The notes: generated from the letters alone by a model not told the origin. 64,000 nt of DNA from Inquilinus limosus_F (GCF_051487185.1 NZ_JAHVDK010000023.1:1-64000); one strand, 5' to 3'. Positions 16,707-24,978 are shown, counted from the stretch's first letter. Made by a program: numbers and translations.

Positions 16707-18602
16707 ATGGGAGCCTATGCCGAGGCCTATCGCCGCGCGCTCGACGATCCCGAGGGGTTCTGGGGCGAGGCCGCCGCCGCGATCGACTGGGACCGGCGCT
16801 GGGACCGGGTGCTGGACGATGGCAGCGCCCCCTTCTTCCGCTGGTTCTCCGGCGGCCGGCTCAACACCTGTTTCAACGCGCTCGACCGCCACGTCGCCGC
16901 CGGCCATGGCGACCGCATCGCCCTGATCTATGACAGCCCGGTCACCGGCGCGGTGCGGCGCTTCACCTATGCCGAGCTGAACGACCGCGTCGCCCGCTTC
17001 GCCGGCGTGCTGCGCGGCCTCGGCGTCGGTCCGGGCGACCGGGTGGTGATCTACATGCCGATGGTGCCGGAGGCGGCGATCGCCATGCTGGCCTGCGCCC
17101 GGCTGGGCGCCGTTCATTCCGTGGTGTTCGGCGGCTTCGCCGCGCCCGAGCTGGCGGCGCGGATCGACGATTGCGAGCCGAGGCTGGTCGTCTCCGCCTC
17201 CTGCGGCATCGAGGTCAGCCGCATCGTCGCCTACAAGCCGCTGCTCGACGCCGCCCTTGGGCTGGCAAAGCACAAGGTGCCGGCCACGGTGATCCTGCAG
17301 CGGCCGCAATGCGAGGCGGCGATGACCGCCGGCCGCGATAACGACTGGGCGGCGCTGGAGGCGGCGGCCCAGCCGGCGGCCTGCGTGCCGGTGGCGGCGA
17401 CCGACCCGCTCTACATCCTCTACACCTCCGGCACCACCGGCCAGCCCAAGGGCATCGTCCGCGACCAGGGCGGCCACGCCGTGGCCCTGGCCTGGAGCAT
17501 GGGCGCGATCTACGGCGTGAAGCCCGGCGAGGTGATGTGGACCGCCTCCGACGTGGGCTGGGTGGTCGGCCACTCCTACATCGTCTACGGGCCGCTGCTG
17601 GCCGGCTGCACCACGGTTCTGTACGAGGGCAAGCCGGTCGGCACGCCCGATGCCGGCGCTTATTGGCGGGTGATCGAGCAGCACGGCGTCTCGGTGCTGT
17701 TCACGGCGCCGACCGCCTTCCGCGCCATCAAGCGCGAGGATCCGGACGGCCGACTGCTGGCCGGCCGTGACCTGTCCGGGTTCCGTGCCCTGTTCCTGGC
17801 CGGGGAACGCTGCGACCCCGACACGCTGGGCTGGGCCGAGCGGCTGCTGAAGGCGCCGGTGATCGACCATTGGTGGCAGACCGAGACCGGCTGGCCGATC
17901 TGCGCCGACCCGCTGGGGCTGGAGGCGATGCCGGTCAAGCCCGGCTCTCCGACCAAGCCGATGCCGGGCTGGGATGTGCGGGTGCTGGGGCCGGACGGGC
18001 AGGAGGCGCCGCGCGGCGAGATCGGCGCGCTGGCCTGTCGGCTGCCGATGCCGCCCGGCGCCGCGCCGACGCTGTGGCGGGCCGATGCGCGGTTCCGCAG
18101 CGCCTATCTCGAGGACTATCCGGGCTTCTACAAGACCGGCGACGCCGGGCTGATCGACGAGGACGGCTATGTCTTCGTCATGAGCCGCGTCGACGACGTC
18201 ATCAACGTCGCCGGCCACCGGCTGTCGACCGGGCAGATCGAGGAGGTGCTGGCGGGCCATCCCGACGTCGCCGAATGCGCCGTGATCGGGGCAGCGGACG
18301 ATCTCAAGGGCCAGGTGCCGCTGGGCTTCCTGGTGCTGAAGGCTGGGGTGACCCGCCCGCACGAGGTCATCGCGGCCGAGGCGGTGCAGCGGGTGCGCGA
18401 CAGCATCGGACCGGTCGCGGCCTTCAAGACGGCGATGATCGTCGACCGCTTGCCGAAGACCCGCTCGGGCAAGATCCTGCGCGGCACCATGGCGAGAATC
18501 GCCGATTCGCTTCCCGTCGCCGTGCCGGCGACGATCGACGATCCGGCGATTCTCGACGAAATTCGCGCGACCTTGCGGCGATCGGGTTATGATCGCGGGT
18601 AA
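16707..18602 (+). CDS. prpE: Propionyl-CoA synthetase
   Basis: 631 residues, of the acetyl/propionyl-CoA synthetase clade of the ANL superfamily. It begins with the ACAS N-terminal domain (YAEAYRRALDDPEGFWGEAAAAIDWDRRWDRVLDDGSAPFFRWFSGG), carries P-loop LYTSGTTGQPKGIV, the WWQTETGWPI substrate-site block, FYKTGDAGLIDEDGYVFVMSRVDDVINVAGHRLSTGQIEE, and the catalytic lysine in PKTRSGKILRGTM. WFSGGRLNTCFNALDRHV is typical of PrpE. It feeds propionate or similar short acids into central metabolism. The ATG is preceded by ACGGGAGGAACGCC. It precedes an unusually AT-rich gap. Confidence 0.93.
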   Translation: MGAYAEAYRRALDDPEGFWGEAAAAIDWDRRWDRVLDDGSAPFFRWFSGGRLNTCFNALDRHVAAGHGDRIALIYDSPVTGAVRRFTYAELNDRVARFAGVLRGLGVGPGDRVVIYMPMVPEAAIAMLACARLGAVHSVVFGGFAAPELAARIDDCEPRLVVSASCGIEVSRIVAYKPLLDAALGLAKHKVPATVILQRPQCEAAMTAGRDNDWAALEAAAQPAACVPVAATDPLYILYTSGTTGQPKGIVRDQGGHAVALAWSMGAIYGVKPGEVMWTASDVGWVVGHSYIVYGPLLAGCTTVLYEGKPVGTPDAGAYWRVIEQHGVSVLFTAPTAFRAIKREDPDGRLLAGRDLSGFRALFLAGERCDPDTLGWAERLLKAPVIDHWWQTETGWPICADPLGLEAMPVKPGSPTKPMPGWDVRVLGPDGQEAPRGEIGALACRLPMPPGAAPTLWRADARFRSAYLEDYPGFYKTGDAGLIDEDGYVFVMSRVDDVINVAGHRLSTGQIEEVLAGHPDVAECAVIGAADDLKGQVPLGFLVLKAGVTRPHEVIAAEAVQRVRDSIGPVAAFKTAMIVDRLPKTRSGKILRGTMARIADSLPVAVPATIDDPAILDEIRATLRRSGYDRG

Positions 18603-18799
18603 CGTTCCCGTTTCCACCCGGTCTAAGCCCGAAACGGCAAGCCCTCAGAAATATTACATTTTTAAGATCATTTAGCGCGGTTGCGATTCAGCCCATACCA
18701 TCAGATGCCCGGCGAACACCTGAAAACCCTTCAAAACAAAGGCTTTTTCTGACCCAAACGAGTGCTTGACGCCGCGGCAAAATGGCTCTTATCGTCGCG

Positions 18800-18864
18800 C
18801 AATGCTCGAGTTGAGCAGGCGAGGCTTCAAAAAACGAGGGCCGCGGAAAGCGGCCCTCTTTTTT
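18800..18864 (+). ncRNA. Candidate small RNA
   Basis: In the 321-bp AT-rich gap after prpE. A promoter-like pair, TTGACG (18765-18770) and TATCGT 18 bp downstream, would start a transcript near 18800. The transcript would contain a small hairpin TGCTC-GAGTT-GAGCA, an A-rich single-stranded stretch (CTTCAAAAAACG), and a strong terminator. This hairpin-A/U-linker-terminator layout resembles trans-acting sRNAs. No protein of convincing quality is encoded. The remaining gap (18603-18764) holds no recognisable feature beyond low GC. Confidence 0.4.
18836..18864. terminator. Rho-independent terminator, probably bidirectional
   Basis: Stem GAGGGCCGC (18836-18844) pairs perfectly with GCGGCCCTC (18850-18858), loop GGAAA, followed on the plus strand by six T. 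On the minus strand the same stem is followed by a T run (complement of AAAAAA at 18829-18834), so it can also end transcripts from hsp20. Confidence 0.85.
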
Positions 18865-18923
18865 GTCTTCCCGGCTCGGGAATCGGGGCGCTGCCGGCCA
18901 TGGCGGCGCCCCGTCCGAACCCG

Positions 18924-19385
18924 TCAGGCGGCGATCTGCTTCGGCGCCTCGGCCTGGCCGACGGCGATCTTCACGGTTCGGGGCTTCTGCGCCTCCGGCA
19001 CCTCGCGGACCAGATCGATGTTCAGCAGGCCGTTCACCAGCGTCGCGCCGGTGACCTTGATGTAGTCGGCGAGCTGGAAGCGCCGCTCAAAGGCCCGGCC
19101 GGCGATGCCGCGATGCAGGAAGATCCGGTTCTTGTCTTCCTCGTCGGCGGTCGACTTGGCGCGGACGATCAGGCTGTTCTCGGAGGTCACGACCTCCAGG
19201 TCGTCCTCCCCGAAGCCTGCCACCGCCATGGTGATGCGGTAGGCGTCCTCGCCGGTCTTCTCGATGTTGTAGGGCGGGTAGGACGGCGCCGCGGTGTCGA
19301 ACTGCAGCGCGGAATCGAGCAGCCGCGACATGCGGTCGATGCCGATGGTCGAGCGGAACAGCGGGGACAGGTCAAGACTGCGCAT
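18924..19385 (-). CDS. Small heat shock protein, Hsp20/IbpA family
   Basis: 153-residue holdase chaperone that binds unfolding proteins in the cytoplasm. It starts MRSLDLSPLFRSTIGIDRMSRLLDSAL, an IbpA-type N-terminus. The alpha-crystallin domain spans about residues 35-130, with PPYNIEKTGEDAYRITMAVAGFGEDDLEV and the closing NGLLNIDLVREVPE; the usual C-terminal I-x-I-like tail is replaced by KPRTVKIAVGQ. Its 5' leader folds as a ROSE-type thermometer and the upstream DNA has a sigma-32-like promoter, so both transcription and translation should be heat-induced. Terminated by the strong hairpin at 18836-18858. Confidence 0.95.
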   Translation of the reverse strand: MRSLDLSPLFRSTIGIDRMSRLLDSALQFDTAAPSYPPYNIEKTGEDAYRITMAVAGFGEDDLEVVTSENSLIVRAKSTADEEDKNRIFLHRGIAGRAFERRFQLADYIKVTGATLVNGLLNIDLVREVPEAQKPRTVKIAVGQAEAPKQIAA

Positions 19386-19479
19386 GGATATCCTCCATAT
19401 GAGCGATACCTGGGCGGCGCACCGGATGGTCGCGCCGTGGTTTGCGGGCGTGGCGGCCCCGGCTGGGCACCGCCACGCC
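19386..19479 (-). promoter_or_regulatory. ROSE-like RNA thermometer in the hsp20 leader
   Basis: The leader (read on the minus strand) can form three hairpins in a row. The first has perfect 10-bp arms, 19479-19470 and 19456-19447. The second has GGCGC/GCGCC arms, 19436-19432 and 19420-19416. The last, 19410-19386, traps the Shine-Dalgarno GGAGGA (19396-19391) against the segment UAUCGCUC, leaving a bulged G. UCGCU fits the UYGCU consensus that defines ROSE elements. The SD sits 5 nt from the ATG. Melting by heat is established for the class and inferred here. Confidence 0.75.
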
Positions 19480-19484
19480 GTACG

Positions 19485-19513
19485 ATCTGGGAAGGACTGT
19501 CGGCCGGTTCAAG
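19485..19513 (-). promoter_or_regulatory. Candidate sigma-32 (RpoH) promoter of hsp20
   Basis: Read on the minus strand, CTTGAA (19513-19508) is followed after 16 nt by CCCAGAT (19491-19485), close to the CTTGAAA/CCCCAT-type heat-shock consensus. Predicted transcription would begin about 19478, exactly at the first hairpin of the thermometer leader, which supports the call. Confidence 0.5.
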
Positions 19514-19540
19514 AGCCCCGGCCGTTGCGGTCCGTCGGGC

Positions 19541-20323
19541 TTACTGAGCGGTCCAACCACCGTCGACCGACACGCTCGTGCCGGTGATCTGGTCGGCCGC
19601 GGCCGAGCACAGGAAGGCGACGGTGCCGCCGAGCTGCTCCGGCGTCACGAAGGTCATCGAGGGCTGCTTCTCGCCCAACAGCTGCCGCGCCGCCTCCTCC
19701 TGGCTGATGCCCTTCTCCGCCGCGATCGCGCTGATCTGCTTCTCCACCAGCGGGGTGCGGACCCAGCCGGGGCAGACCGCGTTGCAGGTGACGCCGGTGC
19801 CCGCCGTCTCCAGCCCGACCACCTTGGTCAGCCCGACGAGGCCGTGCTTGGCCGCGACATAGGCCGCCTTGTGGGCCGAGGCGACGAGGCCGTGGGCGGA
19901 GGCGATATTGATGATCCGGCCCCAGCCCTGCTTCTTCATCTGCGGCACCGCGGCGGCAATGCCGTGGAACGCGGCCGACAGGTTGATCGCCAGGATCGCG
20001 TCCCACTTCTCGGCCGGGAACTCCTCGACCGGGGCGGTGAACTGGATGCCGGCGTTGTTCACCAGGATGTCGACCCGGCCGAGCCTCTCGACCGTCGCCG
20101 CCACCAGGCCGCGCACCGCGTCGCCCTTCGACATGTCGGCGCCGTCATAGACCGCGCGCACCCCGTGCTCGCGCTCGATGCCGCTGCGAATCGCCTCGAT
20201 CTCCGCGGCGTCGCCGAAGCCGTTCAGCACGATGTCGGCGCCCTGGCCGGTCAGCACCTTGGCGATGCCGAGGCCGATGCCGCTGGTCGATCCGGTGACG
20301 ATCGCAACCTTGCCCTTCAACAT
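19541..20323 (-). CDS. hbdH: 3-hydroxybutyrate dehydrogenase
   Basis: 260-residue short-chain dehydrogenase that interconverts D-3-hydroxybutyrate and acetoacetate with NAD. The N-terminus MLKGKVAIVTGSTSGIGLGIA has the TGxxxGxG motif; NNAGIQF, IINIASAHGLVASAHKAAYVAAKHG (catalytic Ser, Tyr, Lys) and the closing ITGTSVSVDGGWTAQ are characteristic of BDH rather than generic SDRs. The His/Gln substrate residues appear in AGIQFTAP and ASAHGLVAS. It is part of polyhydroxybutyrate breakdown or ketone-body use. It lies about 10 kb-scale among acyl-CoA synthetases, acetoacetate decarboxylase and patatin. Confidence 0.95.
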   Translation of the reverse strand: MLKGKVAIVTGSTSGIGLGIAKVLTGQGADIVLNGFGDAAEIEAIRSGIEREHGVRAVYDGADMSKGDAVRGLVAATVERLGRVDILVNNAGIQFTAPVEEFPAEKWDAILAINLSAAFHGIAAAVPQMKKQGWGRIINIASAHGLVASAHKAAYVAAKHGLVGLTKVVGLETAGTGVTCNAVCPGWVRTPLVEKQISAIAAEKGISQEEAARQLLGEKQPSMTFVTPEQLGGTVAFLCSAAADQITGTSVSVDGGWTAQ

Positions 20324-20377
20324 GGGTCCGTTCCTTGCGATGACGGGTGGGGAAGTCTTCGAGGGCGTTCCGGGTCC

Positions 20378-20560
20378 CTAGCGCTTGAACAGCGCATCCG
20401 CCGCGGATTTGTGGCTCTGCTTGCCGGCGATCACGCCGCGGGCGCGGGCGATCTCGGCTTCCAGCTCGGCGATGTACTCTTCGAGCTCGGCGACCGAGAG
20501 GCTGTCGAGCGGCTTCGGCTGCACCTTGCGCTGGCGCGGTTCGAGGTCCTCTGGATCCAT
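20378..20560 (-). CDS. DUF1192 family protein
   Basis: A 60-residue protein, MDPEDLEPRQRKVQPK followed by LDSLSVAELEEYIAELEAEIARARGVIAGKQSHKSAADALFKR. The second part is a predicted coiled coil with the LxxLSVxELxxYIxxLxxEIxR pattern that defines DUF1192, a small family confined mainly to Alphaproteobacteria and of unknown function. The start at 20560 is supported by the upstream GGAGATGGGCG. It is 54 bp upstream of hbdH's start on the same strand, so the two may be co-transcribed. Confidence 0.88.
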   Translation of the reverse strand: MDPEDLEPRQRKVQPKPLDSLSVAELEEYIAELEAEIARARGVIAGKQSHKSAADALFKR

Positions 20561-20748
20561 CGCCCATCTCCTTCGGCTGCGGATGGACAATCCTCGCGGG
20601 CGGCGCGAGGATCGGCAAGCCCGGAGCGCGATACGCCCGGGTCCTCCGCAGCGTCGGGCGACCTTAGGCCGCTCCATCCCACCACCGGATGACGGCCGCG
20701 TGACAATTCGGCCATGATCCGGCCCACCCGAAGACAGGGCGAGAGCCG

Positions 20749-21750
20749 ATGACCAGCGTCCTTCCCGAGACCATGACCGCGATCGCGATCGAGGCCCCCG
20801 GCGGGCCCGAGGTGCTGAAGCCGGGCCTGCAGCCATGCCCGGTGCCGGCCATGGACGAGATCCTGATCAAGGTCGAAGCCGCCGGGGTGAACCGGCCCGA
20901 CGTGCTGCAGCGCCGCGGCATGTACGCGCCGCCGCCGGGCGCCAGCCCGCTGCCGGGGCTCGAGGTCGCCGGCACCGTCGCCGCGGTCGGGCCCGAGGTC
21001 GCCGGCTGGGGGGTCGGCGACCCGGTCTGCGCCCTGGTCGCCGGCGGCGGCTACGCCGAATACTGCGTCGCCCCGGCGCCGCAATGCCTGCCGATCCCGA
21101 AGGGCCTGTCCGCGGCCGAGGCGGCAGGCCTGCCCGAGACCTTCTTCACCGTCTGGACCAATGTGTTCGAGCGCGGCCGGCTGCAGACCGGCGAGCGCTT
21201 CCTGGTGCATGGCGGGTCGAGCGGCATCGGCACCACCGCGATCCAGCTGGCCAAGGCCTGGGGCGCCATCGTCTTCGCCACCGCCGGCAGCGCCGAGAAG
21301 TGCCGCGCCTGCCGCGATCTCGGCGCCGATGTCGCGATCGACTATCGCGAGCAGGACTTCCTGGCCGTGGTCAGGGAGAAGACCGGCGGCCGCGGCGTCG
21401 ACCTGATCCTCGACATGGTCGGCGGCGATTACGTCGCCCGCAACATCGAGGCGCTGGCGGTGGACGGCCGGCAGGTCAGCATCGCCTTCCTCAAGGGCTC
21501 GAAGGTCGAGATCGACCTGCAGAAGGTGATGGCCAAGCGGCTGACGCTGACCGGGTCGACCCTGCGGCCGCGCAGCGTCGCCGAGAAAGGCGCCATCGCC
21601 TCGGCGCTGAAGGCCGAGGTCTGGCCGCTGATCGAGGCCGGGCGGATTCGGCCGGTGCTGCACGCCACCTTCCCGCTGGCGCAGGCGGCGGAGGCGCATG
21701 CGCTGATGGAATCGAGCGCCCATGTCGGCAAGATCGTACTCCTCGCTTGA
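20749..21750 (+). CDS. NAD(P)H:quinone oxidoreductase (PIG3/QOR type, MDR superfamily)
   Basis: 333 residues. The GroES-like half includes ILIKVEAAGVNRPDVLQRRGMYAPPPGASPLPGLEVAGTVAAVG; the nucleotide-binding half has VHGGSSGIGTTAIQLAKAWGA. No zinc-ligand cysteine cluster is present, consistent with zinc-free quinone oxidoreductases. The repeated phrase VAAVGPEVAGWGVGDPVCALVAGGGYAEYC is typical of the PIG3-like clade, which reduces quinones with NADPH. Divergent from DUF1192 across 188 bp; that gap shows no strong signal. Confidence 0.9.
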   Translation: MTSVLPETMTAIAIEAPGGPEVLKPGLQPCPVPAMDEILIKVEAAGVNRPDVLQRRGMYAPPPGASPLPGLEVAGTVAAVGPEVAGWGVGDPVCALVAGGGYAEYCVAPAPQCLPIPKGLSAAEAAGLPETFFTVWTNVFERGRLQTGERFLVHGGSSGIGTTAIQLAKAWGAIVFATAGSAEKCRACRDLGADVAIDYREQDFLAVVREKTGGRGVDLILDMVGGDYVARNIEALAVDGRQVSIAFLKGSKVEIDLQKVMAKRLTLTGSTLRPRSVAEKGAIASALKAEVWPLIEAGRIRPVLHATFPLAQAAEAHALMESSAHVGKIVLLA

Positions 21751-21897
21751 CTTGAGCGCGCGACATCCCTAGGTCGAGCACCGTGGGCGGCGCCGCGCCG
21801 ACCCCGCTCCCCTCCCTTACGCGCGAGTGCGAGAGGACAGGTCGGCCGCTCCGGCCGGTCGCGGCGGGATCGCTTTGCGCAGAGGAGACCGAGAAGG

Positions 21898-22491
21898 ATG
21901 ACCAAACAACCGCTGATGCCGAAGGCGACCGCTGTCTGGCTTGTCGAGAACACGTCGCTGAGCTTCGAGCAGATCGCCGCCTTCTGCGGCCTGCATGAGC
22001 TGGAGATCCGGGCGATCGCCGACGGCGAGGTCGCGATCGGCATGGTCGGGCTGGACCCGATCGTCAACGGCCAGCTGACCCAGGCTGAAATCGACCGCTG
22101 CCAGGCCGATCCGAACGCCCGGTTGCGGATGGCGGTGTCCGACATCCCACAGCCCGTCGTCCGCGCCAAGGGTCCGCGCTACACCCCGGTGACCAAGCGC
22201 GGCGACAAGCCAGATGCCATCGCCTATCTGCTGAAGGAGCATCCGGAGCTGTCGGACGCCCAGATCTGCAAGCTGATCGGCACCACCAAGCCGACCATCC
22301 AGGCGATCCGCGACAAGACCCATTGGAATTCGCCGAACCTGAAGCCCCGCAGCCCGGTGATGCTGGGCCTGTGCTCCTATGCGGAGCTGGATGCTGCCCT
22401 GACCAAGGCCCGCGCCAATCTGCCGCCGGGCGCGGTGCCGACCCCGACCGTCAGCTTCGACGAGGAGGCCGAGGAAGCCCAGGAGGACTGA
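21898..22491 (+). CDS. trcR: Cell cycle transcriptional regulator TrcR (DUF1013 family)
   Basis: 197 residues, starting MTKQPLMPKATAVWLVENTSLSFEQIAAFCGLHELEIRAIADGEVAIGMVGLDPI, the strongly conserved N-terminus of DUF1013. Two helix-turn-helix-like segments are visible, SFEQIAAFCGLHELEIRAIAD and SDAQICKLIGTTKPTIQAIRDKTHWNSPNLKPRSPV. Established knowledge: the family is near-universal in Alphaproteobacteria and is linked to cell-cycle control in Caulobacter. The start has GCAGAGGAGACCGAGAAGG upstream. The acidic tail (EEAEEAQED) is variable. Confidence 0.88.
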   Translation: MTKQPLMPKATAVWLVENTSLSFEQIAAFCGLHELEIRAIADGEVAIGMVGLDPIVNGQLTQAEIDRCQADPNARLRMAVSDIPQPVVRAKGPRYTPVTKRGDKPDAIAYLLKEHPELSDAQICKLIGTTKPTIQAIRDKTHWNSPNLKPRSPVMLGLCSYAELDAALTKARANLPPGAVPTPTVSFDEEAEEAQED

Positions 22492-22516
22492 GGCGCGACT
22501 CGGGAGCACCGATGTC

Positions 22517-22547
22517 AAAAGGGCGGCGCCCCCCGGCACCGCCCTTT
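22517..22547. terminator. Bidirectional terminator-like hairpin
   Basis: AAAGGGCGG (22518-22526) pairs with CCGCCCTTT (22539-22547) around a C-rich loop. It lies between the convergent trcR and DUF465 genes. On the minus strand the stem ends in TTTTGAC; on the plus strand the T run is only part of the stem. Confidence 0.55.
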
Positions 22548-22574
22548 AGGATTCCGAAAACCGTGGTCTCTCCG

Positions 22575-22742
22575 TCAAGCGTGGCCCAGACGGGCCATCT
22601 CATCCTTGAGTCTCAGCTTTTCCTTTTTCAACCGCACGATCTCGAGCTCGTCGGGTTGGGGGCGGTGGATCGCCTCTTCCAACGTGCGATCCAGGGCGGC
22701 GTGCTTTGTCCGAAGCGCTTCGATACGCTCTGCAACAGCCAT
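22575..22742 (-). CDS. DUF465 (YdcH-like) small protein
   Basis: A 55-residue reading frame that is easy to miss: MAVAERIEALRTKHAALD, then RTLEEAIHRPQPDELEIVRLKKEKLRLKDEMARLGHA. The two-helix pattern with 'LxxxHxxLDxxI...P...ELxxLKKxKLxLKDEI' is the DUF465/YdcH signature. The ATG at 22742 has GAGGAGCGAGAG upstream. A second member of the family is encoded at 29041-29241. Function is unknown; the fold is a small coiled-coil hairpin. It ends against the hairpin shared with trcR. Confidence 0.85.
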   Translation of the reverse strand: MAVAERIEALRTKHAALDRTLEEAIHRPQPDELEIVRLKKEKLRLKDEMARLGHA

Positions 22743-22983
22743 CTCTCGCTCCTCTGTTGAAAGCTGGACGTTGGTTCAGCCCCTCCTTTGTCTGATATGT
22801 TACGCCCCGGTGGCGGCTGCAAGTCAACGCGGCTTCTATTCCTGTTCCGGGGCGAGACAATTGGTCGCCCCTGCAATAATCCTGCCTCGGACGTGAAATT
22901 TCCTTAACGGACTTGATTCCGCCTTCCCGCACCGCTTCGCTCGGTTCACCTTGTGCGGTGCACAACAGCGAGGATGCAGTGCG

Positions 22984-23721
22984 ATGGATCGCGAGACCGT
23001 CCGGCGGACCGCTTTCGCCATGCCGCTGACCAGCCCGGCCTTCCCGCCCGGGCCCTACCGCTTCGTCGACCGGCAGTATTTCATCATCCGCTACCGCACC
23101 GACCCTGAGGCGCTGCGCCGGGTGGTGCCGGAGCCGCTGGAGATCGTCGAGCCGGTGGTGAATTACGAGTTCATCCGCATGCCGGATTCGACCGGCTTCG
23201 GCGACTACACCGAGAGCGGCCAGGTGATCCCGGTGCGCTGGCAGGGCCAGACCGGCGGCTACACCCACCAGATGTTCCTGAACGACCATCCGCCGATCGC
23301 CGGCGGGCGCGAGCTGTGGGGCTTCCCGAAGAAGCTGGCGCAGCCGACGCTGGCGGTCGAGACCGACACGCTGGTCGGCACGCTGAACTACGGCTCGGTC
23401 CGCATCGCCACCGGCACCATGGGCTACAAGCACCGCACCCTGGACCTGGCAGCCGAGGCCAGGAGCCTGGCGGCGCCGAACTTCCTCCTGAAGATCATCC
23501 CGCATGTCGACGGCAGCCCGCGGATCTGCGAGCTGGTGCGCTACTACCTCGAGGATGTGACCGTGAGGGGCGCCTGGACCGGCCCCGCGGCGCTCGACTT
23601 GTATCCGCACGCCCTGGCCCCGGTGGCCGAGCTGCCGGTGCTGGAGGTGCTGTCGGCCAAGCATCTCGTCGCCGACCTGACGCTCGGCCTCGGCACCGTG
23701 GTGCACGACTATCTCGCCTGA
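22984..23721 (+). CDS. adc: Acetoacetate decarboxylase
   Basis: 245 residues, the usual length (~244). It converts acetoacetate to acetone and CO2. The Schiff-base lysine segment is visible in GGRELWGFPKKLAQPTL, and the acidic partner region in PEPLEIVEPVVNYEFIRMPDSTGFGDYTESGQVIPV. The middle NDHPPIAGGRE and the C-terminal LVADLTLGLGTVVHDYL also match. ATG at 22984 is preceded by GCGAGGATGCAGTGCG; eleven extra upstream codons are less likely. It forms a pair with the patatin gene 75 bp downstream. Confidence 0.93.
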   Translation: MDRETVRRTAFAMPLTSPAFPPGPYRFVDRQYFIIRYRTDPEALRRVVPEPLEIVEPVVNYEFIRMPDSTGFGDYTESGQVIPVRWQGQTGGYTHQMFLNDHPPIAGGRELWGFPKKLAQPTLAVETDTLVGTLNYGSVRIATGTMGYKHRTLDLAAEARSLAAPNFLLKIIPHVDGSPRICELVRYYLEDVTVRGAWTGPAALDLYPHALAPVAELPVLEVLSAKHLVADLTLGLGTVVHDYLA

Positions 23722-23796
23722 GCGCCGCCGTGGTGCGGTGGACCGCACCCCAACCTATAGTTTGGGGCCGGACATCCGGCCCCGGGGAGACACGGG

Positions 23797-24978
23797 ATGC
23801 GTGGCGTGAAACGCAAGCAGGCGCGCAGCGCCCCGGGGCGGATCGAACTGCCGCCCTACGACGTCGTCGCCCTGGTGCTGCAGGGCGGCGGCGCGCTCGG
23901 CGCCTACCAGGCCGGGGTCTACGAAGGGCTGCACGAGGCCGGCATCCGGCCGGGCTGGCTGGCCGGGATCTCGATCGGCGCGCTCAACACCGCGATCATC
24001 GCCGGATCGCCCGAAGCCGAGCGGGTGGACCGCCTGCGCGAGTTCTGGGAGACGATCTGCGCCGCCCCGGTCGAGTGGCCGGCGGCCGAAGGCCTGGCGG
24101 ACGCGCTGCCCTTCGCCTTCGACCTGCGCTCGGTGCACAACGCCGCCGCGGCGATGCGGGCGCTGTTCCAGGGGCAGCCCGGCTTCTTCAAGCCGCGCTT
24201 CCCGCCGCCCTATCTCTCGCCCTTCGCCGGCGACGCCGCCACCAGCTTCTACGACACCAGCCCGCTGCGCGAGACGCTGGAGCGGCTGGTCGATTTCGAC
24301 CGGCTGAACTCCGGCGAGATCCGGGTCAGCGTCGGCGCGGTCAATGTCCGCAGCGGCAACTTCGTCTATTTCGACACGGCGGAGCGGCGGCTGGGACCGG
24401 AGCATTTCATGGCCTCGGGCGCGCTGCCGCCCGGCTTCCCGGCGGTCGAGATCGACGGCGAATACTACTGGGACGGGGGCGTGGTCTCGAACACGCCCCT
24501 GTCCTATGTGCTGTCGACCGAGCCGCGGCGCGACACGCTGGCCTTCCAGGTCGATCTGTGGTCGGCCAAGGGCAGGCTGCCGGACGATCTGATGGAGGTC
24601 AGCAGCCGGCAGAAGGACATCCAGTATTCCAGCCGCACCCGCGCCATCACCACCTACATGCTGCAGATGCAGAAGATGCGCCAGGCGCTGCAGCGGGTGC
24701 TGGACCGGCTGCCGGAGGCGGCCGAGCAGGACCCGGAGATGCAGGCGATCGCCGAGCTGGCCTGCCACCGCGCCTACAACATCGTGCACCTGATCTACCA
24801 GTCGAAGGCCTATGAGGGCCATTCCAAGGACTATGAGTTCGGCCTGGACGCGATGCGCGAGCACTGGCAGAGCGGCCTCGACGACATCCGCCGCACTTTG
24901 GCCGATCCGCGCCGGCTGGACCGGCCGCCGCCGGAGGTCGGCGTGGTCACCCACGACGTGCACCGGGAGGACCGGTAG
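23797..24978 (+). CDS. Patatin-like phospholipase with C-terminal DUF3734
   Basis: 393 residues. The patatin domain covers about residues 20-235: oxyanion loop LVLQGGGALGAYQAGV, nucleophile elbow GISIGALNTAII (GxSxG) and the catalytic Asp in WDGGVVSNTPL. The last ~130 residues (SSRQKDIQYSSRTRAITTYMLQMQKMRQAL to YEGHSKDYEFGLDAMREHW) fit DUF3734. Established knowledge: such proteins occur beside 3-hydroxybutyrate metabolism genes and may act on membrane lipid or PHB-granule surfaces. Its neighbour adc and nearby hbdH agree with this link, but the substrate is inferred. Confidence 0.9.
   Translation: MRGVKRKQARSAPGRIELPPYDVVALVLQGGGALGAYQAGVYEGLHEAGIRPGWLAGISIGALNTAIIAGSPEAERVDRLREFWETICAAPVEWPAAEGLADALPFAFDLRSVHNAAAAMRALFQGQPGFFKPRFPPPYLSPFAGDAATSFYDTSPLRETLERLVDFDRLNSGEIRVSVGAVNVRSGNFVYFDTAERRLGPEHFMASGALPPGFPAVEIDGEYYWDGGVVSNTPLSYVLSTEPRRDTLAFQVDLWSAKGRLPDDLMEVSSRQKDIQYSSRTRAITTYMLQMQKMRQALQRVLDRLPEAAEQDPEMQAIAELACHRAYNIVHLIYQSKAYEGHSKDYEFGLDAMREHWQSGLDDIRRTLADPRRLDRPPPEVGVVTHDVHREDR

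Noticed and set aside
16677..18617. A 646-codon frame antisense to prpE
   Set aside because: Gln/His/Arg-rich antisense shadow; the plus strand carries a full acyl-CoA synthetase.
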